A DNA stretch of 64,000 nucleotides from contig NZ_BGZH01000001.1 in the NCBI RefSeq assembly GCF_009617755.1, positions 1,488,001-1,552,000 of the forward strand, written 5' to 3'. The notes below the pieces were generated by a model. It was not told the origin of the DNA and searched no databases. It saw only the letters and a program-made list of their open reading frames with translations. Positions 10,181 to 19,359 of this stretch are shown here, one piece after another. The position numbers were made by a program, and so were the translations under genes. The stretch is from Marinobacter salsuginis. Its GTDB lineage: Bacteria > Pseudomonadota > Gammaproteobacteria > Pseudomonadales > Oleiphilaceae. The first letter of the stretch is position 1. Each line of letters starts with the position of its first letter.

Positions 10181-11761
10181 ATGGCAAACCAGGCTAACAC
10201 CTCCGTCCGTCGCGCCCTGATCAGCGTGAGTGATAAAACCGGCATCGTCGATTTCGGACGTGCCCTGACCGAACGCGGCGTTGAGCTGCTCTCCACCGGT
10301 GGCACCTTCCGGCTCCTGAAAGAAAACAACATCCCGGTTACCGAAGTCTCCGACTACACCGGTTTTCCCGAGATGATGGATGGCCGGGTAAAAACCCTTC
10401 ACCCGAAGATTCACGGCGGGATACTTGGCCGTCGGGGCACTGATGATGCGGTCATGTCCGAGCATGGCATCAACCCCATCGACATGGTCGTGGTCAATCT
10501 CTACCCCTTCGAGGAGACGGTTGCCAAACCCGACTGTGATCTGGCGACTGCCATTGAGAACATTGATATCGGTGGTCCGACCATGGTTCGCGCTGCGGCC
10601 AAGAACCACAACGACGTTGCCATCGTGGTGAACGCCTCTGACTACAGCCGGGTCCTTAAAGAGCTGGACGCCAACGATGGTCAACTGAGCTACAGCACCC
10701 GGTTTGATCTTGCGGTCAAGGCATTTGAGCACACTGCGGGCTACGATGGCGCCATTGCCAACTACCTGGGTGGCCGCACGCCGGACAACGACAACGCTGA
10801 TTTCCCCCGTACCTTTAACGCCCAGTTCGTGAAGGTCCAGGACATGCGCTATGGCGAAAACCCGCATCAGCGCGCGGCCTTCTACGCCGAGCGTAACCCG
10901 AAGGAAGCCTGCGTAGCCACGGCCAAACAGCTCCAGGGCAAAGAGCTCAGCTACAACAACGTAGCCGACACCGATGCCGCCCTGGAATGCGTGAAGCCCT
11001 TCGCCGACCCGGCCTGTGTGATCGTCAAACACGCCAACCCCTGTGGCGTAGCCATCGGTGCAGATATCCGTCAGGCCTACGACCTGGCCTTCGCCACCGA
11101 CCCCACCTCGGCGTTTGGCGGCATCATTGCCTTCAACCGGGAGCTCGATGCAGAGACCGCCAAAGCCATCATTGACCGCCAGTTTGTGGAAGTGATCATC
11201 GCCCCCACCGTCGCTCCGGAAGCGGTGGAACTGGTCGCCGCCAAGAAGAACGTGCGCCTGCTGGCCTGCGGCGAGTTTGATGGTGAACGCGCCCGTTCCA
11301 TGGACTACAAACGGGTAACCGGCGGACTGTTGGTCCAGGACCGGGATCTGGGCATGGTGGCCATGGAAGACGTCAAAGTGGTCACTGAACGCCAGCCTTC
11401 CGAACAGGAACTGAACGACCTGCTGTTTGCCTGGGAAGTAGCCAAGTACGTAAAATCCAACGCCATTGTCTACGCCAAGGCCGGCCGTACCATTGGCGTG
11501 GGCGCCGGCCAGATGAGCCGGGTCTACAGTGCCAAGATTGCCGGCATCAAGGCCGCGGATGAAGGTCTGGAAGTGAAAGGGTCGGTGATGGCCTCTGACG
11601 CCTTCTTCCCGTTCCGCGACGGCATCGACGCGGCCGCAGCAGCCGGCATTACCGCTGTGATCCAGCCTGGTGGCTCCATGCGCGATCAGGAAGTCATTGA
11701 TGCGGCCAACGAACACGGCATCGCCATGGTCTTCACCGGCATGCGCCACTTCCGGCACTGA
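10181..11761 (+). CDS. purH: Bifunctional AICAR formyltransferase / IMP cyclohydrolase
   Basis: Carries out the last two steps of IMP synthesis. The protein has 526 residues, the usual size. The N-terminal IMP cyclohydrolase domain starts [16 protein letters not shown] and includes GGTFRLLKE and [15 protein letters not shown]. The C-terminal formyltransferase domain has KHANPCGVA and [24 protein letters not shown] ribosome site GAAGAAAG precedes the ATG. It is followed after 12 bases by purD, forming the common purHD operon. Confidence 0.98.
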   Translation: MANQANTSVRRALISVSDKTGIVDFGRALTERGVELLSTGGTFRLLKENNIPVTEVSDYTGFPEMMDGRVKTLHPKIHGGILGRRGTDDAVMSEHGINPIDMVVVNLYPFEETVAKPDCDLATAIENIDIGGPTMVRAAAKNHNDVAIVVNASDYSRVLKELDANDGQLSYSTRFDLAVKAFEHTAGYDGAIANYLGGRTPDNDNADFPRTFNAQFVKVQDMRYGENPHQRAAFYAERNPKEACVATAKQLQGKELSYNNVADTDAALECVKPFADPACVIVKHANPCGVAIGADIRQAYDLAFATDPTSAFGGIIAFNRELDAETAKAIIDRQFVEVIIAPTVAPEAVELVAAKKNVRLLACGEFDGERARSMDYKRVTGGLLVQDRDLGMVAMEDVKVVTERQPSEQELNDLLFAWEVAKYVKSNAIVYAKAGRTIGVGAGQMSRVYSAKIAGIKAADEGLEVKGSVMASDAFFPFRDGIDAAAAAGITAVIQPGGSMRDQEVIDAANEHGIAMVFTGMRHFRH

Positions 11762-11773
11762 GGGATACGCAAC

Positions 11774-13060
11774 ATGAATATTCTCGTTATTGGCTCCGGC
11801 GGCCGCGAACATGCCCTGGCCTGGAAAGCCGCCCAGTCACCCAAGGCAGACCGTGTTTTTGTAGCGCCCGGCAACGCCGGCACGGCACGGGAAGGCGGCC
11901 TGGAAAATGTCGACATCGACGTGATGGACCTGGACGGACTGGCCAACTTCGCCGCCACCAACCACGTTGGACTGACCATCGTCGGCCCGGAAGCACCGCT
12001 GGTGGCAGGCATCGTGGACAAGTTCGAACAGCGTGGCCTGCGGGTGTTCGGCCCGACTGCCGGCGCCGCGCAGTTGGAAGGCTCCAAGGCCTTTACCAAG
12101 GATTTTCTGGCACGCCACAAGATTCCGACGGCCGGCTATGGCAACTTCACCGACGTGGATGAAGCTCTGGCCTATGTCCGTCAGCAGGGCGCCCCTATCG
12201 TGGTCAAGGCTGACGGCCTGGCCGCCGGCAAGGGCGTGATCGTGGCCATGACCCTGGAAGAAGCCGAGGACGCCATTCGCGACATGTTGGCCGGCAACGC
12301 GTTCGGTGATGCCGGTAGCCGCGTGGTCATCGAGGAATTACTTGAAGGCGAGGAAGCCAGCTTTATCGTGATGGTGGATGGCGAGCACGTACTGGCCATG
12401 GCCACCTCCCAGGATCATAAACGGGTGGGCGATGGCGACTCCGGCCCCAATACCGGGGGCATGGGCGCTTACTCACCCGCTCCGGTGGTTACCGCCGACG
12501 TTCACCAGCGCATCATGGATGAGGTCATTTACCCGACTGTGCGCGGCATGGCATCTGAGGGCCACCCCTACAAGGGTTTCCTTTACGCTGGCCTGATGAT
12601 CGACAACAGCGGCGCCCCGAAAGTGATCGAATTCAACTGCCGCTTTGGCGACCCGGAAACCCAGCCGATCATGCTGCGGATGAAGTCCGATCTGGTGGAA
12701 CTATGCGATGCCGCTATCGACGGCAAGCTGGACCAGTGCCCCTCGGAGTGGGACGAGCGGGCCTCCGTCGGTATCGTACTGGCAGCCGGTGGTTACCCGG
12801 GCAGCTATAACAAGGGCGATGCCATCTCCGGTCTGCCGGAAACCGAAACCGAGGGCGAGAAGGTGTTTCACGCCGGCACTCGCCTGAACGGAGACCAGGT
12901 CGTCACCAACGGTGGCCGTGTACTTTGCGCCACCGCACTTGGCAACACCGTTACCGAGGCTCAGAAACGGGCTTATGAACTGGCCTCACGGATCCAGTGG
13001 GACGGCGCTTTCTATCGCAAGGACATCGCTTTTCGGGCCATTGCCCGCGAACAGCCCTGA
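11774..13060 (+). CDS. purD: Phosphoribosylamine--glycine ligase
   Basis: ATP-grasp ligase joining phosphoribosylamine and glycine in purine synthesis. The 428 residues match the family. The N terminus [20 protein letters not shown] is diagnostic. [43 protein letters not shown] and [13 protein letters not shown] follow in the expected order. It ends the purHD operon just before a strong terminator. Confidence 0.98.
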   Translation: MNILVIGSGGREHALAWKAAQSPKADRVFVAPGNAGTAREGGLENVDIDVMDLDGLANFAATNHVGLTIVGPEAPLVAGIVDKFEQRGLRVFGPTAGAAQLEGSKAFTKDFLARHKIPTAGYGNFTDVDEALAYVRQQGAPIVVKADGLAAGKGVIVAMTLEEAEDAIRDMLAGNAFGDAGSRVVIEELLEGEEASFIVMVDGEHVLAMATSQDHKRVGDGDSGPNTGGMGAYSPAPVVTADVHQRIMDEVIYPTVRGMASEGHPYKGFLYAGLMIDNSGAPKVIEFNCRFGDPETQPIMLRMKSDLVELCDAAIDGKLDQCPSEWDERASVGIVLAAGGYPGSYNKGDAISGLPETETEGEKVFHAGTRLNGDQVVTNGGRVLCATALGNTVTEAQKRAYELASRIQWDGAFYRKDIAFRAIAREQP

Positions 13061-13089
13061 GCCCTGGCAGAACCAGTCGGCGAAAACAC

Positions 13090-13115
13090 AGCCCGGTCAT
13101 TGACCGGGCTTTTTT
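13090..13115 (+). terminator. Rho-independent terminator after purD
   Basis: Stem AGCCCGGTCA / TGACCGGGCT with a minimal loop, followed by a run of T, 30 bases after the purD stop. This is a textbook intrinsic terminator. Confidence 0.9.
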
Positions 13116-13174
13116 ATGGAGTAATGTAAACGCCTCGCAACGGATGCCGACAAGCCAACCGAAAGGAGCCCCTG

Positions 13175-14113
13175 ATGCCACGCCCGCTAACCCGTAACCT
13201 GTTTTTGATTCTGACCGTCTCTCTGCTTCTGAGCGCCTGCTCACGCCAGGGCATTTACGAGACGGCCATCGGGCTCGAACGGTCCTCGGCGGGCCTGGAA
13301 GCAGATACCGTGACTGTCGATAGCCTGGATATCGCCTATCTGCGGAATCACAAGGCGGTGGATGGCGACACCATCGTTATGATCCACGGGTTCGGGGCCA
13401 ACAAAGACAACTGGACCCGCCTCGCCGGCCACCTGACCGGCGATTTCAATGTCTACGCGATCGATCTGCCCGGGCATGGTGAGAGCAGCAAACCCATCGA
13501 TATCGGCTATCGCCTGGAAGACCAGGCCGGTTACGTCGCACAGATTCTCGACGCGCTTTCCGTCGATAACGCCCACATTATGGGCAACTCCATGGGGGGT
13601 GCGATTACGGCTCTCTATGCCGCCAACCATCCCGGTAAAGTAAAATCGGCGGTGCTGTTCGACCCGGCGGGTATTCTCGAGTATGAAAGCGAGCTGGTGG
13701 ATTTGGTGATGGAGGGAGACAACCCCCTGATCCCCAGGAAACCCGGTGATTTCGAGCGACTCATGGAATTTGCACTTGAGAAAGAGCCCTTTGTGCCCTG
13801 GCCGATCATGGGTGTAATGGAAGAGCGGGCCATTGCCAATCGGGAAGTGAACGAAGTAATTTTTGCGGCCATCCGGGACGCCGGTTTCGAGTCGGACTTC
13901 CGCGACGCCATCACAGAGATTCAGGCGCCGGTCCTGATCATCTGGGGCAAAGAGGACCGGGTTATAAACTACCGCAACGGCGAGGTGTTTGCGGAAGCAA
14001 TACCGGGTAGCCGCCTGGAGCTAATGGAAGGCATTGGTCACGCACCCATGGTGGAGGCCCCCGCAGAATCGGCAGAACTGTTCCGAACCTTTATCGGGCA
14101 ACCAGCAGAATGA
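13175..14113 (+). CDS. Alpha/beta-hydrolase lipoprotein
   Basis: Predicted membrane-anchored hydrolase, 312 aa, similar in outline to family V bacterial lipases/esterases. A lipoprotein signal ends in LLSAC (Cys about residue 22). The fold shows the oxyanion segment MIHGFGANKDNW, the nucleophile elbow GNSMGG (Ser about residue 138), a late acidic segment IIWGKEDRVI and the catalytic His in GIGHAPMVE. The ATG follows GAAAGGAG. Substrate cannot be told from the sequence. It stands alone after the purD terminator. Confidence 0.85.
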   Translation: MPRPLTRNLFLILTVSLLLSACSRQGIYETAIGLERSSAGLEADTVTVDSLDIAYLRNHKAVDGDTIVMIHGFGANKDNWTRLAGHLTGDFNVYAIDLPGHGESSKPIDIGYRLEDQAGYVAQILDALSVDNAHIMGNSMGGAITALYAANHPGKVKSAVLFDPAGILEYESELVDLVMEGDNPLIPRKPGDFERLMEFALEKEPFVPWPIMGVMEERAIANREVNEVIFAAIRDAGFESDFRDAITEIQAPVLIIWGKEDRVINYRNGEVFAEAIPGSRLELMEGIGHAPMVEAPAESAELFRTFIGQPAE

Positions 14114-14222
14114 AGCCTTTGGGGGTTACTTTGCCTGCCTTCCACCTTCTGCGAGTACACGAGCAGAGGAAAACAGGGTAGCCTAGCAACTATTGTGTTT
14201 TTGACATCCGAATTGATACCCC

Positions 14223-15797
14223 ATGCCTGAAGCGATCTGGATTACCTTTGCCTTCGGCCTTGGCCTGCTGGTCAAGCTTGTTGGACTCCCTCCGCTTGTT
14301 GGCTATCTGGCCGCAGGCTTCGTGCTCAGTGGCATCGCCGAGGCAACCGGTGTTGTGATCGAGGAGACCAACGTTCTCCAACACATCGCGCACCTTGGGG
14401 TACTCCTGCTGCTATTCACTGTCGGGCTTAAACTGAAGCTCCGTTCCATCGTCAGCCCGGAAGTGATTGGCGGCAGTTTGCTGCATTTCGGAATTACCTG
14501 CGCGGTCTTTACGCCCGGGCTGTACCTGCTCATGGATATCGAATGGTCGACAGCCTTGATGCTGGCCATTGCCCTGTCCTTCTCGAGCACCGTACTGGCG
14601 GCGAAGGTGCTCGAATCCAAACGGGAGCTACGGGCATTCCACGGTCGGGTCGCCATCGGCATCCTCATCATGCAGGACCTGATTGCGCTGGTCGTCATGA
14701 GTCTCGCGGCCGGGAAGACACCTTCCGAGTGGGCGCTGATTGTGTTCGGGTTGCCGCTACTTCGACCTCTTCTGTTCCGACTGTTGGATGCCAGCGGCCA
14801 CGACGAACTGTTGGTTCTCCTGGGACTGCTGCTTGCGCTTGTTGTCGGCGGACTTGGCTTCGAAGCGGTTGGTCTGAGTTCCGAGCTTGGCGCACTTGTT
14901 TTCGGCGCCATGCTGGCCAATCACCCTCGCTCCCAGGAGCTTTCCAAATCGCTCTGGAGCGTCAAGGAAGTGTTCCTCGTGGGCTTCTTCCTGCAAATCG
15001 GCATTGGCGGGCTGCCCGATGGCGACGCGCTCCTCTTTGCCGTGATTGCCGGCCTGGTCCTTCCGCTGAAAGGCATTCTGTTCTTTTTCCTGCTACTGGC
15101 CTTCCGCCTGCGGGCCCGCAGCGGCTTCCTGAGTGCGCTGGCACTGACCAACTACAGCGAATTCGGCCTCATTGTCGCCAGCGTTGCCTTGCCTGAATGG
15201 CTGGTACCTCTGGCCATTTCGGTGTCTCTGTCGTTCCTGGTATCAGCGCCCATCAACCGGTTCGCGCACGGCCTCTACGAACGCTACGCCCAGGGGCTCA
15301 GCCGGTATGAGGGCAGCAAGCATCATCCGGACGAACAACCGCTGTCATTGGGCGACACCCGGGTGCTGATCATGGGCATGGGGCGGACAGGCACCGCTGC
15401 CTACGACTGGCTGATCGATGACCAGCCCAAACTGATGGGGCTCGACTCCGACCCGGCTAAGGCCCAACAACACCAGAAAGAGGGCCGCAACGTGGTCTTT
15501 GCTGACGCGGAGGACGCTTCTTTCTGGAATGGTTTGCACATGCCGGCGGTGCAATCGGTGATCCTTGCCATGGGTGATATCGAGGGCAAGCTCATCGCCG
15601 CGCGTATGCTTCGTAAGCTGGGGTTCAAGGGTTTTATCGTGGCACACACCATGTATGAGGACGAAGCAAAGCAGATCCGGGAAGCTGGCGCCGACGAGGC
15701 CTATCTGACCATGAGCGAGACCGGCGTTGCGCTGGCCAGCCACCTGATCGACGAGACACCGGCGAAACCGTCCCTGGTGACGGGCAATCCGGAGTAG
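14223..15797 (+). CDS. Kef/YbaL-type monovalent cation:proton antiporter
   Basis: CPA2-family membrane protein of 524 residues. About 12 hydrophobic helices fill residues 1-365; the segment LLLFTVGLKL (about 60-70) is the conserved family element. A cytosolic TrkA-N nucleotide-binding domain follows from about residue 378 (VLIMGMGRTGTAAYDWL) with an acidic strand end LMGLDSD. There is no extended C-terminal glutathione-type KefC tail, so it is closer to YbaL/RosB-like members. Exchange of K+ or Na+ for protons is the family function; ion and regulator are not shown by sequence. Confidence 0.85.
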   Translation: MPEAIWITFAFGLGLLVKLVGLPPLVGYLAAGFVLSGIAEATGVVIEETNVLQHIAHLGVLLLLFTVGLKLKLRSIVSPEVIGGSLLHFGITCAVFTPGLYLLMDIEWSTALMLAIALSFSSTVLAAKVLESKRELRAFHGRVAIGILIMQDLIALVVMSLAAGKTPSEWALIVFGLPLLRPLLFRLLDASGHDELLVLLGLLLALVVGGLGFEAVGLSSELGALVFGAMLANHPRSQELSKSLWSVKEVFLVGFFLQIGIGGLPDGDALLFAVIAGLVLPLKGILFFFLLLAFRLRARSGFLSALALTNYSEFGLIVASVALPEWLVPLAISVSLSFLVSAPINRFAHGLYERYAQGLSRYEGSKHHPDEQPLSLGDTRVLIMGMGRTGTAAYDWLIDDQPKLMGLDSDPAKAQQHQKEGRNVVFADAEDASFWNGLHMPAVQSVILAMGDIEGKLIAARMLRKLGFKGFIVAHTMYEDEAKQIREAGADEAYLTMSETGVALASHLIDETPAKPSLVTGNPE

Positions 15798-15822
15798 TGG
15801 AATCGGCCCGAACGCTTAACGT

Positions 15823-17190
15823 TTACTCTCGCTCAAGTGCACAGGTCCTGAAGCCGGTATAGACATCATTGCGCTGGGGCAGATAAGCCTGACGATAGGT
15901 GCCGCGGATCAGACAGGATGATGTCGCGCACCCGCCGCCTTTGGTGACCTTGTGATCGCCGAACTGCAAGGTGGACATGAAAGGGTACATGTCCACCTTG
16001 AAGCCGTCGTAAGGGAGGAACTGATCACTGGTCCACTCCCAGACCGTTCCGGTCATCTGGCGGCAGCCAAAGGGACTGTCGCCCTCAGGAAAATCAAACA
16101 CCGGGTTCTGGGCCATGGCTCTCCCGTCCAGATCCGCGAGCTGACTGGTCGGCGCCTCATTCCCCCATGGGAAACGCCGGAACGGCTCGCCCGGACGATT
16201 CCCCAGAGCGGCAACTTCCCATTCGTGTTCTGTCGGCAGCCGACGCCCTGCCCAACGACAATACGCCTCTGCTTCCCAGAACGTCACATGGGTAACCGGA
16301 GCGTCCGGATTCAGGGGCTGCCACCGGTCGAACACTCGCTCCTGCCACTGCTCATCATGCCAGCGCCAGTACAGCGGGTGACGTGGAGCACGGAACAGGG
16401 GTTCCCGACTGCCATGTACAAGGGCCACGTCGGTTTCGGTCTGAAGCCATTTGCGTCCACCAAATGACCAGAGGTCAGGGCGCCGATAGCCGCCGTCTTC
16501 CACGAACTCCTGGAACTGGCGGTTACTGACCAGGCATTTCGAAATGGCGAAAGCATCCAGCTTCACGCTGAAGCGCGGCTTTTCATTGTCAAAGGCGAAG
16601 TCGTCACTGGCAAAACTTTGGGATTCGCCCGGCATCCCGATCAGCCACTCTCCTGCCGGAACCAACGCATCTCCGTGATGCGGTTCACCCGGTGCAGGCC
16701 GGTACAGATCTGTGTCTGGAGGCGCCGGATAACCGACGGTCTGACGGCACCAGATCATCGACTCGATGTGCATGTTCTGGTGGTAGATCGCGTAGCGGTA
16801 AAGGTAAACGGCCTGGTCGGTTAATGGCTCCTTTTCGATCCGTTCGGCCACGCGGTCATAGATGAGATTGAAGTAGTCGAGGGTCTTCTGGCGCCCGGGA
16901 AACAGCTCCCGGTTCCAGCGATCCCGGTGCTCGATATGGAACGAATCCCAGAGATCGTCCATGGATGGATCGTGGCTGGGCGTGCCATCCAGCAGATTGA
17001 ATACAAACACCTCGTAGAAGAAGGCAGCATGCCCCATCTCCCAGAGCGGTGGATTCACGCCCGGATGGTAGGGAACATCCAGCGCGCTTTCCGGCAGAGA
17101 ACCTACAAGGGTTTCGGTACGCTTGCGTGTCCATTCAAGCTGATCCAGCAATTCCGCCTTTGCCGCATCGATTTGCTCAATCGCTGTCAT
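15823..17190 (-). CDS. EgtB/SenA-like nonheme iron oxygenase (DinB plus FGE-sulfatase domains)
   Basis: A 455-residue enzyme of the sulfoxide-synthase family, which joins a thiol or selenium donor to the imidazole of a histidine derivative using iron and O2. The N-terminal DinB-like domain holds the three His ligands in the family pattern (H54, H137, H141 in HQNMH). The C-terminal FGE-sulfatase domain contains VWEWTSDQFLPYDGF, KGGGCAT and RGTYRQAYLPQRN..GFR. No egtD methyltransferase and no senB/senC are nearby, so whether it makes ergothioneine, selenoneine or something else is open. The ATG at 17190 is preferred over an in-frame GTG at 17202. Confidence 0.8.
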   Translation of the reverse strand: MTAIEQIDAAKAELLDQLEWTRKRTETLVGSLPESALDVPYHPGVNPPLWEMGHAAFFYEVFVFNLLDGTPSHDPSMDDLWDSFHIEHRDRWNRELFPGRQKTLDYFNLIYDRVAERIEKEPLTDQAVYLYRYAIYHQNMHIESMIWCRQTVGYPAPPDTDLYRPAPGEPHHGDALVPAGEWLIGMPGESQSFASDDFAFDNEKPRFSVKLDAFAISKCLVSNRQFQEFVEDGGYRRPDLWSFGGRKWLQTETDVALVHGSREPLFRAPRHPLYWRWHDEQWQERVFDRWQPLNPDAPVTHVTFWEAEAYCRWAGRRLPTEHEWEVAALGNRPGEPFRRFPWGNEAPTSQLADLDGRAMAQNPVFDFPEGDSPFGCRQMTGTVWEWTSDQFLPYDGFKVDMYPFMSTLQFGDHKVTKGGGCATSSCLIRGTYRQAYLPQRNDVYTGFRTCALERE

Positions 17191-17258
17191 CTGGCCAACC
17201 ACTTATCATCAACGGTTTTGTCAGCATACCAGAGAGTGCCAAACGGCGTTAAACAGAC

Positions 17259-19073
17259 TCACCCCCAGACTGTCAGAATGACAGGGACTGCCACCAGGGC
17301 CACCAGTAAAGACAGCGGAAGTCCCAGGCGCCAGTAATCGCCAAACCGGTAGCCACCGGGTTCCATAACGAGCGCGTTGGACTGGTGCCCCACGGGCGTC
17401 AGGAAGGCGCAGGAGGCGCCAATAGCCACTGCCATCAACATGGCGTCTGCGGCAATGCCCAACTGGCCCGAAAGACTCAGTGCGATGGGGGCGACCAGAA
17501 TGGCCGCCGCCGCATTGTTCACGACGTTCGACAGCAGCATGGTCCCCATCAGTACAATCGTAACGACCACCCAGGCCTCGCCCCCGGAGCCAAGCATCAG
17601 CATCCAGGACGCTATCAGCTCCGCTCCACCGGTGTTTTCGAGGGCCTGACCCACCGGAATCATAGCCGCCAGCAAAACGATGACCGGCCAGTCGATCGCA
17701 CGGTAGGCTTCCTGATTGCTGAGCACGCCACTGAGAACCATGGCGACGGCACAGGCAACCAGGGCAACAGGCGGCGACAACCAGCCCACAACGATGCCTG
17801 CGATGGCAGCCACAAACAGCCCACCGGCCAGTAAGGCGTTGCGTTCGCGGCCGAACCGGAGTCCTCGTTCTGCCAGCGGAAGGCACCCGAGTTCCTGAAG
17901 GGTAACGCGCAGGGTGTCCTCCTCACCTTGCACCAGGAGAATATCACCAGCCTGAAAGCGAATGTCCCCCAGGCGGCGCTGCAACCGCTGCCCCTGGCGT
18001 GCAACCGCCACAATATTGAGGCCATTCTGCTCGCGAAGATTCAGCCTGTTGGCGGTTTTCCCGATCAGGCCTGATTCCGGCGTGATGACCGCTTCCAGCA
18101 ATCGGACATCACCCTCGGACAGAGACTTTTCGCGCGGTTTTTCCGGTGCACTCTCCTGATCTTCAGACTCTTTGGAGGAGGACTCCTCTACATTCGCCAA
18201 TTCAAGACCAGTGCTGTCGAGAAATTCCTGCAAAGCATCGGTATCCGCCTCCACCAATAGCAGATCGCCACCACGCAAAACGGAAAACGTCGATGGTGCC
18301 AGAGACCGCTTGTCATCCCGGATCAACGCCAGCACCACCACATCCTTGTCGGCGTCAGCCCGGGTCAGCAGGCCATGGAGTGTGGCGCCAACATGCGAGG
18401 AATCGTCGGGAACCCGGAGTTCGGTCACATAATCCCCGACACTGAACAGCTTGCCGCCATCATCGGGTTTGCCTCGTCTTGGCGTCAGGCGCCACCCGAC
18501 CAGCGTGATAAAGGCAATGCCTGCCAGGGTAATCGCCAGGCCCACCGGCGCGAAATCAAACATGCCAAAGGACCCCGTTTCCCGATAACTGGCAATGATG
18601 ATGTTCGGGGGCGTGCCAATCAGCGTCATGGTTCCCCCCAGCAGAGAACCAAATGCCAGTGGCATGAGCAGCAGCGACGGAGAGCGCCCCGCTTCCCGGG
18701 ACATCCAGATTGCCACCGGCATAAGAAGCGCAAGCGCACCGACGTTGTTGATGAAGCCCGAGCACAGGGCCACCACAGACGTCAGCATCAGCACCTGCAG
18801 GGTCGGCCGGTGCCCCACCTTACCGAGCAGGCGCGCCAGGCGGTCAACAACGCCGCCATTGACCAGCCCCTGGCTGATCACAAGAACCGCAGCCACGGTC
18901 ACAACAGCCGGATGGCCGAAGCCATCGAATAGCTGATCTGCCGGCACGATCCCGGCGATGGCAACGGCGAGAAGCGCCATCAGGGCGACCAGGTCAAACC
19001 GGATTCGATTCCAGACGAACAGCACCAGGGCGATGCCCAGTATCGAAAAAACAATAGCCTGACTGACGCTCAC
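17259..19073 (-). CDS. SLC13-family permease with two TrkA-C domains
   Basis: Divalent-anion or solute:sodium symporter-like membrane protein, 604 aa. Two hydrophobic bundles (residues about 1-200 and 405-604) flank two soluble RCK/TrkA-C-like domains (about 210-300 and 325-400, with GDLLLVEAD and GDILLVQGEED motifs). The re-entrant loop signature LIGTPPNIIIASY appears in the first bundle, and VGHQSNALVMEPGGYRFGDY near the end matches the second. Family members carry sulfate, dicarboxylates and related anions; the substrate is unknown. It precedes the EgtB-like gene on the same strand with a 68-base gap. Confidence 0.88.
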   Translation of the reverse strand: MSVSQAIVFSILGIALVLFVWNRIRFDLVALMALLAVAIAGIVPADQLFDGFGHPAVVTVAAVLVISQGLVNGGVVDRLARLLGKVGHRPTLQVLMLTSVVALCSGFINNVGALALLMPVAIWMSREAGRSPSLLLMPLAFGSLLGGTMTLIGTPPNIIIASYRETGSFGMFDFAPVGLAITLAGIAFITLVGWRLTPRRGKPDDGGKLFSVGDYVTELRVPDDSSHVGATLHGLLTRADADKDVVVLALIRDDKRSLAPSTFSVLRGGDLLLVEADTDALQEFLDSTGLELANVEESSSKESEDQESAPEKPREKSLSEGDVRLLEAVITPESGLIGKTANRLNLREQNGLNIVAVARQGQRLQRRLGDIRFQAGDILLVQGEEDTLRVTLQELGCLPLAERGLRFGRERNALLAGGLFVAAIAGIVVGWLSPPVALVACAVAMVLSGVLSNQEAYRAIDWPVIVLLAAMIPVGQALENTGGAELIASWMLMLGSGGEAWVVVTIVLMGTMLLSNVVNNAAAAILVAPIALSLSGQLGIAADAMLMAVAIGASCAFLTPVGHQSNALVMEPGGYRFGDYWRLGLPLSLLVALVAVPVILTVWG

Positions 19074-19359
19074 TGTAACTCCATGCTTTCAGTCCCTGCC
19101 CGTCTGGTTTGCAGTCTGTGTCGGCAAACTTTACAGGGAGCCAGGAATGACAGAACCCTCTCTCTTTAAGCTCCTGAAAGGCCTACAAGTGTATAAACTG
19201 GCATACAAACTGAATGTCCGCCAGCAGGAGTTGTTTGCCTGTTTCCCCCAGCCGTATGCGGTCACAGGGCAGTGATCGGATCCAGCAGTTCCGGTATTAC
19301 CAACATTTACTGAACGTCCAGCAGTTCGTTTTCCAGGCAAAGTCTCAGGGAGAGTCGCC
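19074..19359. other. Divergent intergenic region between SLC13 permease and matrix regulator
   Basis: About 286 bases serving two divergent genes. It contains an inverted repeat TGTAT / ATACA separated by eight bases (about 19190-19207) that could be an operator. No clear -35/-10 pair or sigma-54 element was found on the + strand. Nothing here looks coding. Confidence 0.35.

Noticed and set aside
10148..11812. 554-codon minus frame opposite purH
   Set aside because: Antisense shadow of a well-recognised gene; no start context or domain.
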